Source of the DNA: Trachythela sp. YZ-2020
Lineage: Eukaryota > Cnidaria > Anthozoa > Malacalcyonacea > Clavulariidae
Reading direction: 5' to 3'
Length of the DNA: 64,000 nt
Assembly: GCA_016169945.1 (NCBI GenBank)
Contig: JADLSH010000201.1
Location: 124,001-188,000, forward strand
Position numbers and translations under genes: made by a program. The first letter of the stretch is position 1. Each line of letters opens with the position of its first letter. Positions 58,301 to 64,000 of the stretch are shown piece by piece. Below the pieces are notes generated by a model. That model made no database searches, was not told where the DNA came from, and was given only the letters and a program-made list of their open reading frames with translations.

Positions 58301-58577
58301 ATTTGTTGGTGATGCTGGAACTCAGATCTCGACGACATGTGTTCCGAGAGTTAAAACAAACATTCGAAAATGTTCCACTCATGGTGTTTCGTGGTTGAAT
58401 GGAGCTCATCCTTCTTTCAGTGAAGGGAAAGCCACACGCAGGGTGTGCTTCAGTTGGATCGGCAATTGTTGTTGGAGACAGAAAGATATTGAAGTGATAA
58501 ACTGTGGATTATTTTATATCTACAAACTGGGTCCTTCGCCAGCTTGCTTCTCTCGATACTGTGGAACTGATGAGTGA
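37279..58577 (+). CDS. Gene B: secreted fibrinogen-related / trimerization / coiled-coil / D8C protein (spliced)
   Basis: Exons: 37279-37344 (signal peptide), probably 38095-about 38213, then 41417-41564, 42869-42993, 47688-47896, 51561-51750, 52029-52129, 52458-52530, 52881-53105, 53785-53823, 54905-55039, 55589-55675, 57211-57273, 58015-58063 and 58192-58577. From 41417 on, phases join without a stop. The product of roughly 600-680 residues is a signal peptide, fibrinogen-related domain, Cys-rich block, collagen XVIII-like trimerization motif, coiled coil and D8C domain, with no membrane anchor. It is the intact-looking paralogue of gene A. The exon at 38095 does not join the next one in phase, so a further small exon or a different boundary is needed there. 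Confidence 0.82.
37590..37740. repeat. Short tandem repeat around GGACAGTCCTTAA
   Basis: Four copies of (G)GACAGTCCTTAA spaced by 30-55 bp, alternating with CCTGACC and AAACCCCTAT. It lies in the first intron of gene B. Confidence 0.75.
37909..38051. mobile_element. Foldback MITE in gene B intron
   Basis: Inverted arms CTTTTCCACTCGTCGCAAAA and the complement of CAAAACCAACTCGCAAACTC-type sequence, about 45 bp each, around an AT-rich loop. No clear target duplication. Confidence 0.7.
38095..38213 (+). CDS. Gene B possible exon 2
   Basis: After the acceptor ATATTACAG the frame reads LECQGGQEKRIYDPGNLDVA and KTINQQLPHKASIL, in phase with exon 1, before a stop at 38218. The peptide is plausible for an extracellular N-terminal segment. 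No consensus donor gives phase 0, and gene A lacks a visible counterpart, so its membership is uncertain. Confidence 0.4.
39106..39267. repeat. 25-bp perfect inverted repeat enclosing a 31-bp palindrome
   Basis: CAAGACACTTAGCCTACGTA at 39106 is matched by its complement ending at 39267. Between them, 39128-39158 is a perfect palindrome (CTGTACATGCACAAA-C-complement). A direct repeat of AAAATATCCTTTCCTATAAC lies at about 39212 and 39290. Confidence 0.8.
39886..40515. repeat. Two-copy tandem duplication, unit about 310 bp
   Basis: Both units run from TTTCTTTCTGTTATAATG through ATGAGAGGAATAGATGCC and TTCTGTTTGACTAACTGCG to AAGCAGTTCGCGTGCATAAA, about 85-90 percent alike by eye. Minus-strand frames in both keep the peptide AVSQTELN...SIPLM, but a coding role is unproven. 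Confidence 0.8.
41417..42993 (+). CDS. Gene B fibrinogen-related domain, first two exons
   Basis: Exon 41417-41564 reads RIPVVNGYDPGLC, then KEVLVMNRDDEEKIIICVKD and GVYQW. Exon 42869-42993 reads TVGEFFNPGYDCSDVLNKRQ and DAKDGFYWITLRLSNPIK. Lengths (148 and 125 nt) and phases match gene A, allowing one extra codon. A minus-strand LINE begins about 20 bp past the second donor. Confidence 0.82.
42957..43385 (-). pseudogene. LINE C-terminal domain remnant
   Basis: Minus frame: KALVLPYLDYCSEVWG, LQKLQNRTSRIITFSDYDVR, LGWDTLDQRCTKQLATSVYK and FHSHNLRGSTQNR. These are the post-RT blocks of CR1-like ORF2. Residues after about 43016 are intronic and exonic host sequence, not LINE. Confidence 0.75.
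43640..43936 (-). pseudogene. LINE reverse transcriptase palm remnant
   Basis: Minus frame with LELYGVDSNSINWFRSYLSG, CGVPQGSVLGPLVFLIYIND and MMYADDTCL, i.e. the RT motifs around the catalytic Asp pair. The upstream DFKKAFD-type block lies in a broken frame near 43940-43990. Confidence 0.82.
44345..45130. mobile_element. Non-coding insertion inside the LINE
   Basis: It interrupts the RT exactly between the NKSTGLNG and CRLLKEAS-type blocks. TACCAT repeats at both junctions. Inside, AAAGCCTCTGCCAGATTTC (about 44474) and its complement (about 45095-45113) form an inverted repeat. No coding capacity recognised. Confidence 0.6.
46029..46758 (-). pseudogene. LINE endonuclease remnant
   Basis: Minus-strand frames 46758-46270 and 46310-46029. 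Motifs: FKIAALNINSLPAHIDEL, ILALNETRLDQS, YTLERNDRNRNGG, TWYRPPSATTD and NIIGDFNCDVSA, the ordered blocks of an APE-type LINE endonuclease. A frameshift separates the two parts. Confidence 0.8.
46760..47687. other. Gene B intron, no confident feature
   Basis: Contains the likely 5' remains of the LINE and a minus-strand frame (47128-47358) rich in Cys (SPICVCGAGCDSS) that I cannot assign. Otherwise AT-rich. Confidence 0.4.
47688..51750 (+). CDS. Gene B fibrinogen-related domain, exons 3-4
   Basis: Exon 47688-47896 (209 nt, as in gene A) reads VWCDMTTDGGGFTLIGRTNN, SITWSVPSNDIPVEPYGK and ILDFRVQMATKEDFKSTIAH, ending within a Trp codon. Exon 51561-51750 (190 nt, as in gene A) completes the Trp and reads SFRLQSTRLLKNLLTTTDGC and GIGNIAYVKDLQAERIVTTT. 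The intron between has been enlarged by the transposon at 48132-51190. Confidence 0.85.
49656..50062. mobile_element. PIF/Harbinger-like MITE (TAA target duplication) nested in the transposon
   Basis: TIRs GGACCTGTTTATCTGGAACC and complement-matched GGGGCTGTTTATTTGAAACC, continuing into GGGCTGGCTCGCTGACCGG. Length 407 bp, with TAA at 49653-49655 and 50063-50065. The interior repeats CCGGGATGAAA. The GGGGCTG-TTA tip resembles the MITE at 10456-10774, so the two may be related families. Confidence 0.85.
50103..50164. repeat. 60-bp near-perfect palindrome
   Basis: GCTACTCTGG-TTGTAAAGTTTATGAACA, a 3-base centre, then the complement. It could form a long hairpin. It lies in the intron of the orphan transposon gene. 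Confidence 0.85.
52029..53105 (+). CDS. Gene B Cys-rich exons
   Basis: Exons 52029-52129 (PKMNLCLAKSCPWGFAYLVA), 52458-52530 (SISGMEYNATAFVGCDNQV) and 52881-53105 (CCACYGPVGGTKEYC, FTWFWVRSSLPKRIWKKCMD). Phases (2, 0, 0) and most lengths match gene A. All cysteines are shared with gene A. One large longer frame at 52007-52435 is a shadow of the first exon in the wrong frame. Confidence 0.78.
53232..53292 (+). repeat. tRNA-derived SINE relic
   Basis: TGGCACAGTGGTTAGTAC (A-box-like) and, about 32 bp later, GGGTTCAATTCC (B-box-like). The stem pairing of a working tRNA is not apparent. Located in a gene B intron. Confidence 0.6.
53785..55039 (+). CDS. Gene B trimerization-motif exons
   Basis: Exon 53785-53823 (GRCSKDAVLLHDG) and exon 54905-55039: IVVVVPDSTTAQEVPGIDG then LLEFRKDKQELYVRTNKTWN and EVAQKRE. 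The run G-x-L-x-F-R-x-x-x-x-E-L-Y-V-R ... W-x-x-V closely follows the collagen XV/XVIII trimerization domain. Both exons have the same lengths as in gene A (39 and 135 nt). Confidence 0.7.
54005..54312 (-). mobile_element. 5'-truncated LINE 3' end
   Basis: On the minus strand, LRSSNQCLLEIPRIRSYKTL then GDRSFSIEAPKLW and, after a one-base frameshift, RLVRTIDSFEKQLKTHLFKL and a stop at 54119. This is the C-terminal block of a CR1-like ORF2. An AAT/ATT-rich stretch at 53990-54020 is the 3' tail. No ORF longer than 60 codons remains. Confidence 0.75.
54313..54904. other. Gene B intron, inverted AT/GC motifs only
   Basis: CGTCTGCGCAGCAGAGCG (about 54440) and CTGCACAGACGGTAATAACC (about 54756) lie near GGTTATTACGGACG, suggesting a decayed inverted-repeat element (about 54430-54800). 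No exon. Confidence 0.45.
55589..58063 (+). CDS. Gene B coiled-coil exons
   Basis: Exons 55589-55675 (IMKETNGKINFNLGEIEKLQ, KTLDNQTKR; 87 nt, phase 0), 57211-57273 (LNVHSELKDVKERLYKQNET) and 58015-58063 (MDLKFMEFEKKMIKLL). Gene B has one 21-codon cassette where gene A has two. Hydrophobic heptads predict a short parallel coil following the trimerization motif. Confidence 0.75.
56095..56816. repeat. Segmental duplication in intron, copy B
   Basis: Matches 16500-17501 with several deletions. Shared strings include GTGTTATGCATGTACGAAAT and CCCGTTTTGATGACGTCAGT. It ends at the TIR element insertion site common to both genes. Confidence 0.85.
56817..57035. mobile_element. TIR element at the duplicated site, short version
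   Basis: A 219-bp foldback with ends GGGAACTATGGATTTGACGA and the complement of CCGTCGTCAAATTTAAAGTT-type sequence, flanked by TAATA as in gene A. The inner arms CGAGATTTTTCCGTTAAATA are also inverted. It is related at the tips to 17502-18945, but much shorter. Confidence 0.72.
57372..57396 (+). pseudogene. Remnant of the second coiled-coil cassette exon
   Basis: AAAATCTATGAACAAAATCA then AACG|GTAGGT matches the last third of gene A's exon 19964-20026 with its donor, and the following intron also matches. The acceptor and first two thirds are gone, so gene B has lost this exon. Confidence 0.7.
58192..58577 (+). CDS. Gene B last exon: D8C domain
   Basis: Same domain as gene A's last exon, one codon shorter. 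Landmarks: ECSSYTSLDNKDRNVN, LCDRGISTGWYRFVGDAG, CSTHGVSWLNGAHPSF, RRVCFSWIGNCC, EVINC and CFSRYCGT. The first 23 full codons are identical in DNA to gene A; later parts carry dense amino-acid changes with cysteines kept. It ends in TGA with no membrane anchor. Confidence 0.88.
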
Positions 58578-60652
58578 AATTCGAAGTGAACCGAAGTTTT
58601 GAATCTTTTTTATAAATCAATTTGTTGTTGTAATATTGAGTTGCTGTGATATGATTTTTGTGTAAATGGATTAAGGGAAGTATTTTGAATAAGATATGCT
58701 GTTCAAGTTACCTTGAAGACTCTAATTGCTTTTTTGAACTATCGTGACAAAAACATTGTATAGCATATCGATTTAGATAGCATTTGTAAGAAAATAATAT
58801 TCTGTAAGGTTGATCGTTATAGAAGACTTTCACAATAGTTTACCGTATACGTAGTTGTTGATTTAAGTTTTGTCACATATTTCTAACTAGATATAAAGTA
58901 GTTCCAAACAGATGTGTTAAACTTTCTCAAAACGTTTAGTTTTTTAGTTAGTAATTTATTTTATTTCGATTGTATAGGATATGCTTACCCAGCGTAAACT
59001 GAATGGGGCAGGGCATTTTTAATACCGTAGCGTGGTGGGGCATTTGCTCCGACGAGCTCTTTCTGGGACTTGCTGCACCAGTTGACTGCGCCCTTTGACC
59101 AGAAGTTATGAACTTTCAAAGGCGATAACAAAACAACAATTCAATAGTTTTGTTTTATTTAGTGAACTGAGTGTAAAATGCGAACAAAAATATCTTTGTT
59201 AATTCGGCTTCTACTTCTTTCCCCACCACACCCCCGTCATTTGGCGACAATTGTACGAAATTTGTTAGTGTGCGTAGCAGGCGGTGAATGGCAACCGAAT
59301 TTTAGCTACAGCTAAATAACGTTTACTGTAATAATCAGATATACACTGGCATGGAAAAAACGGAGCTCGATCTAACATGCTGCGCGGAGGGGCAGGGGTG
59401 ATCTCCCCTAAATTGGTTAAGTCCGTTCCTAATTCATTAACAATTATACTCAACAAAGTTGGGACAAGCAACTACACACATGCATCCCACCAAGCAATTT
59501 AATCCACTAAACCCAATTATAAAACATAAATTTTTGTAATATTCTTGCTATCCAAATTATTTTATTCGGCACAAGAAACTGCAGCAAATAGCTTTTATGG
59601 GCGTAAATTTCTCGAATTTTCTTGCAGGAGCATGTCCCCGTAATCCCCAGCGCATATGTTTGATTGAAAACTCCGTTAATTTTGATCGAATTTAATTCTT
59701 AGTAATAATTATAAATCATATAATTTATTGTCTTACGCCAAACGGTTTATTTATTCAGAAAAGCTTTTGATTCTCAAGAAAGCAATATCTATTATCGCCA
59801 TGCAAACCTACAAAGAACTAAGTAGACGTCCTGTCATTATACCTAATAAAGTGGCGGGGCCATGGACCCTTTTGCACGTTTTTCCCCACCACCGAAGAAT
59901 TCTTAAAAGATGCACTGGAAGTCTGTAGTGCGGCATGGCCGCGGCCCCTTTACAGTATTCACAACACTTATGATGAGATGTAAAGTAAGCTGAATAATGC
60001 GTAAATTGTCATACTAGTCAGAAAGACTAGTCAGAAAGGAAAATGACTCACCCGCCCCCGGCACCCGCTTGATTTACGTGCGTCGTAAAAGCTCCGCCAC
60101 CACTATAAGCCATGCTTTTCAAGCTTGGTTTACACGTATGGTCACTATTGATCCCATCTTTAATTTGACTGAGCATGCAGATTATAAGGATTGTGAAAGC
60201 TATAAAATACGATTTCAGATCAATTGACAGTGTATTAAAAGTACCTATGTTATTACAGAGTACAAAATAGAAACATAAAAATTTCAACCGTTTAATAAGA
60301 CCTTCCGTGTGTAAGCCGACATCAAGCGCTCGCAGCTGACCAATATAAAGCCTTAAAGGCCAAATCGCCACGGCCAACCGCTTATATAATTGAAGTTTTG
60401 CGATGCTCTCTCAAGGGCTGTTTTGCCGGTTTACGTCCGTGGACGGAATGGAAGGTGGATGATTTTGATGTATTGAAATAATATCTCATTAGCAATTAGT
60501 TATTTATGTATAAACGAATAGTTAAGATGTTTAACGAACTGAGATGCTGTTTGTCTGACCATGTATACTATTAGAAAACTCATTATCTGATCCTGTAATT
60601 AACATTTACAAACTCATTAGGGCTGCAGTTTAACTGTCCTCATCAATTATAT
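58578..60652. repeat. 3' flank of gene B, near-identical to 21327-23404
   Basis: Long near-identity with the gene A flank, including the GGCGGGGCCATGG block and minus-strand exon. Small indels are scattered throughout. The match ends at ATCAATTATAT, where copy B lacks about 466 bp present in copy A. Confidence 0.9.
60052..60377 (-). CDS. Candidate first exon of convergent secreted-protein gene (copy B)
   Basis: Differs from the 22804-23129 copy at only two residues (a Met to Thr near the proposed start and a Pro to Thr after DH). The hydrophobic segment FIAFTILIICML, the AYSGGGAFTTHVNQAGAGG motif and the GTGAGT donor are intact. Which ATG is used is unclear. Confidence 0.4.
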
Positions 60653-61262
60653 TCTTACAGTGCGAGTCATAAATTGGCTACTTGATAGGGGCCGCGGAGT
60701 GTGACTCGAATCGTAGTCGGTGCGTGTTAGCCAATCAGATTTTAGAATTGGCCACACGTTACATGTAGGCGTACCTGTCATCACCCAAGTATCGATGGCT
60801 TTTCCTATTCCCGTGTCTGTTTATCCACAGGTTTATCTCAACTGCATTAGCGAACATTCAAGCTATAAATTTTAGATATTTTGTAAGATTTTTATCGTAG
60901 CATCATGTATTCAATCAAAGATGCTATAAGTTATAGCCTTAGGAAGCTTGGATTAGAAGAAATAAGAGAAAATCAACGGCAAGTGGCAGAAGCGTATCTC
61001 TCCAGCCATGATGTTTTGATGGTCTGACCAACTGGGCCAGGCAAAAGCCTTACTTTCACATTGCTCCATTTATTTGCTTGGTTTGGGGAGAAACGTTCAC
61101 TCTTGAGACGATTTTAGTTTGCGTTGCCATTCACATTGTCGCAAAGCGTGAAAAGTGTAGCAAGTTTGTAACCCGAGTCCTATCTCATATAGCAAACCTG
61201 TCAGTTCATGCTGTCAAAACAACACTCGCGTTTTGAGTGGGAAAACAAATTCGGCTCCGCTA
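60653..61262. mobile_element. Rearranged copy of the RecQ-bearing TIR element
   Basis: Starts inside the left TIR (GCGAGTC... to TTTATCTCAACTGCATTAGC). The RecQ-like start follows on the plus strand (60905), then at about 61060 the inverted start of the zinc-binding ORF. The right TIR is missing: sequence passes directly into the host flank at about 61263. The inner genes are reversed relative to the copy at 23798-27516 although the outer host flanks have the same order. Confidence 0.75.
60905..61058 (+). pseudogene. RecQ-like helicase fragment (copy 2)
   Basis: Reads MYSIKDAISYSLRKLGLEEI, then QRQVAEAYLSSHDVLMV, a TGA stop where copy 1 has Ser, and PTGPGKSLTF (Walker A). The fragment ends just after this, earlier than in copy 1, and joins the reversed zinc-binding ORF start (61130 down to about 61075). 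Non-functional. Confidence 0.7.
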
Positions 61263-61382
61263 TGAAATGGCTAGACTTTCTCAAAGTCCCTCGTCTTTAG
61301 GATCGTCTTTATAACGAAGGAATTTTCAAGGAAGTATCTGCGAAAGAGTAAGGAATTTGCGGAAGTCAATTGTTTATGCGCG
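61263..61382. repeat. Right end of the segmental duplication, copy B
   Basis: Matches 27515-27634 closely and diverges after GTTTATGC. Confidence 0.85.
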
Positions 61383-62100
61383 GTGTGAGACGAGGGACTT
61401 TTCCAACTTTTCCATCTAGCTAGCTAGATCGACCCAAAAACTGGTCAGTAACGCTGAGCTATATATAATATGAACATGCTGTGTTGATGATCCCTTCAAC
61501 CAATCAGAGAGAACGTGAAAAGGAACATGAAAAAAATAGAGTTAGGATAATTTCCATGTAATACGATTGATGGGACTGGGTAGGGAAAGGTATTTTGTCA
61601 ACTAAATTTGGTCCAATGCCTGAAAAATACTTACAAAAATGATTTGCAATCAACAGTGGATCAGAAATGTCCTGATTATTAATAGAGAATGTTTCAGTAA
61701 GCGTGTGTTTTTTTCCTATTCTTCATTAAGTACACGCCATGCTTTCTTTATATGAGATTTTACACATTCAAACTTAGTCTCGTAATAATAAAATCGTTTA
61801 GCATTTTTTAATAATTTAGTTAATTTATTCTTATATGCCTTATAAAGTGTTTCATTTGTGAAGTAGGAAATGAAAGATATTTCCTATAGAGTTTATTTTT
61901 TCTTTGAATAGATTTAAGGAGACCATTAGTGACCGAAGGTTTTCTTGAATTAAGTTTTGATGACTTTATTTTCTTCACTTGGAAAGAAGAATCGTAAATA
62001 GAAGTAAATTCATTAAAGAAGCTATTATAAGCCATTTTGGGATCATTATAGCCCGGAAAATTTCCCCAAACAGTCTCATTTAACTGATTCTGAAATTTTA

Positions 62101-62349
62101 TCAAGTTAGTTTTGCTTTTATCTCGAGACGATATACTGTATACTTATTTTTTGTTTCTTTAAAATAATCGTGATAACTAACGCAAAATACAGGCAGATGA
62201 TCAGAAATATCTGTAAATAATAAACCAGTAAATAAGTGGTGATCAATATGATTTGTAAATATGTTGTCGATTAGTGTAGCTGTGTGAGAAGTTATTCTTG
62301 TTGGGCGAGTGATTAAAGGAAAAAAAATGTTAGAATACATAATATCCAA
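62101..62349 (-). pseudogene. LINE endonuclease C-terminal remnant
   Basis: LITRPTRITSHTATLIDNIF and DISDHLPVFCVS are the closing blocks of the APE-type endonuclease, including the Asp-His pair. Confidence 0.8.
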
Positions 62350-62464
62350 AAATTCACTGATCTAATTGTGAGATTGATAATGTAATAAATTCAGGTTGAA
62401 GTCACCCATTAAGTAGCAAGACTTGTTTTCCTTAGAGATTTTTTCAATTAACGTATTAACTGCT

Positions 62465-63219
62465 CTACCTCCTCCTCAGGCCCTTTTTCCCGCGGGCGGG
62501 TGATATTTTGCTTCAGGGAAAGAGTAGACGAAGGGCCTACCAATTAATGGTCGAAAATCAGGCATAAATGTCGACAATCGGGAATCCAAAAAAATTTGCC
62601 TGAAATATTGCCCATCACAGCGTAAAACGATATATTTTCGTGTTTTCCATCTTAGATGGGTATATTTTAAAAGTTATTGCTGAAATATGATCCATATTAA
62701 TCGAAATATGAAACGTTGAATCAAAGTGTTTTTGTCCTCAGTCTCGATGGGCGACAACACCGAAAAATGCACTCAAAATGCGAAGGGTTCAATTGACTTC
62801 AGTGATAGTGATGTCGACATCATTAATGTGTCATTCAGTATGTAGTATGAGTATGTATTTGACTACGAATATGTATAACTTGAAAGGAAAATTATATGCA
62901 AAATAATAACAAATATGTATAACAAATCTAAAAGTATATATGCGCATTTATTTTGCCATCAGAAGCGTGACAGTTAGGGCAAAGTACTTTCCCACCTTCC
63001 TTAGCCTTTTTGTAAGAGCCTACGTTCATAAGAATCATTAACAAGCACTTTCTCCGGACGATTATAGTCAAATAAGTGGTGAATAGCTTCTGCCATCTTG
63101 AGAACATTAGTCAGCAGACGCTTCCCTTCGCCTTACCCGCATTTTTTATGCCGCCCGTGCGTCCCTTCCCTAATTTTCCAAGCCCGCTCCAATTAATAAA
63201 GCGCCTGTGAAGGAGGTAG
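62465..63219. mobile_element. hAT-like element inside the LINE
   Basis: It splits the LINE endonuclease between FIQAVNYL and the following residues. Short TIRs CTACCTCCTCCTCAGGC and complement of GCGCCTGTGAAGGAGGTAG, flanked by TTAACTGCT on both sides (about 62456-62464 and 63220-63228). An 8-9 bp duplication suits hAT. No transposase recognised. Confidence 0.75.
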
Positions 63220-63328
63220 TTAACTGCTTGAATAAAATCATCAACACTTTGTGAAGGTGGTCTATAAATTATTCCGACAATAATACCTTTCCCTTTATTT
63301 CTACATATTTCAACGAACAAAGATTCCA

Positions 63329-63496
63329 CGTGTTCAAGACCACAAGAGAGAGGTCATCCCGCATTTTAAACACCATGCCATTGTCCAAATAAAGTCCCAC
63401 ACCACCCCACACCGTGTTCAAGACCACAAGAGAGAGGTCATCCCGCATTTTAAACACCATGCCATTGTCCAAATAAAGTCCCACACCACCCCTGAC
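63329..63496. repeat. 84-bp tandem duplication in the LINE
   Basis: Two nearly identical units starting CGTGTTCAAGACCACAAGAG at 63329 and 63413. The 84-bp unit is a multiple of three, so the peptide GLYLDNGMVFKMRDDLSLVV is doubled without a frame change. Confidence 0.9.
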
Positions 63497-64000
63497 GAAC
63501 GACAGTTTTGAATAAAAGTATAACCATCAAGATCAACATTAGTGTATCAATCAGATAACCAAGTTTCCGAAATACCATTTACAATCTATACTAGCCAAAA
63601 GGTTTTTTAGCTCATCAGTATGAGCGGGAAGACTACGGATATTGAAATGTAAAAGTAAAAATCGGTTGAATTAATATGAGGTATTTTGATTAATTTATCA
63701 TTCAAAGCACACTCGCTATAGAAATCGCAACTACACAAATCTGCATATAATTTGCTATCGGGATCAAGGTCATTTTGTAGTGTTAAACTTTTATTAAACC
63801 TTGGTAAAAAAGGATTAAACACTAAAGTAGAGAGTCTATCATGCACGTTCAAAGCTTGGTCCACGCGTGTGTGGTAAGCATAAGGGGAAGAAAAAGGCTA
63901 AACAAAGAAATGCGGTGAAGCATGCGACATAAGACGAATAAGCAGCGAAAGAGCACAAAAGCTGAACAAAAGACGGCACAAAAGAATTTACTATTTACTG

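Larger units (their letters stand above)
61545..63864 (-). mobile_element. Degraded LINE (endonuclease and linker), truncated before RT
   Basis: Minus strand: STLVFNPFLPRFNKSLTLQN and the domain start (63864-63607); GLYLDNGMVFKMRDDL (63484-63330); IIVGIIYRPPSQSVDDFIQA (63290 on); after an inserted element, FFPLITRPTRITSHTATLID and DISDHLPVFCVSYHD (62349-62101); then a linker (62104 to about 61545, KKIKSSKLNSRKP, QDISDPLLIANHFCKYFSGI). RT is absent. Frames are broken many times. Confidence 0.82.

Overview
The window is intron-bearing, AT-rich animal DNA packed with transposable elements. It is most likely from a cnidarian, plausibly an anthozoan. This rests on family knowledge: secreted proteins joining a fibrinogen-related domain to a C-terminal eight-cysteine (D8C, uromodulin/GP2-type) domain, CR1/L2-like and jockey-like LINEs, RecQ-bearing transposon relics and many small inverted-repeat elements. 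No bacterial-type operon is present. Most open reading frames over 60 codons here are chance or transposon frames.

The host content is two tandem, same-strand paralogous genes that I assembled from exon/splice-site evidence. Gene A (about 9325-21326; its 5' end was not found) and gene B (about 37279-58577; starts with a signal-peptide exon) encode the same architecture: fibrinogen-related domain, Cys-rich block, a short motif like the collagen XV/XVIII trimerization domain, short coiled-coil exons, and a C-terminal D8C domain. Exon lengths and phases match almost one for one. The 3' halves and 3' flanks (about 16500-23404 and 56095-60652) are nearly identical, while the 5' halves are far more diverged. 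Within the near-identical part, the D8C exon changes much more in amino acids than in silent sites. A minus-strand exon beyond each gene (22804-23129, 60052-60377) may start a convergent secreted-protein gene.

Layout. 1-1131: a foldback element whose inverted arms are 11-bp tandem arrays. 1358-1528: a small element with a 9-bp target duplication. 2963-8872: diverged inverted repeats around a frameshifted CR1/L2-like LINE (3728-7600). 9325-21326: gene A with introns full of small elements. 23798-27516: a TIR element carrying fragments of a RecQ-like helicase and a zinc-binding protein, with a jockey-like LINE inserted in its right TIR; a rearranged copy lies at 60653-61262. 27600-37000: LINE ORF1 relic, PIF/Harbinger-like elements with TTA target duplications, a large inverted duplication and tRNA-derived repeats. 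37279-58577: gene B, with a minus-strand LINE and a 3-kb TIR transposon (48132-51190) in its introns. 61545-63864: another minus-strand LINE interrupted by a hAT-like element.

Together the two genes would make secreted, probably oligomeric recognition-type proteins. Function is inferred from domains only. Gene models are hand-assembled without transcripts.
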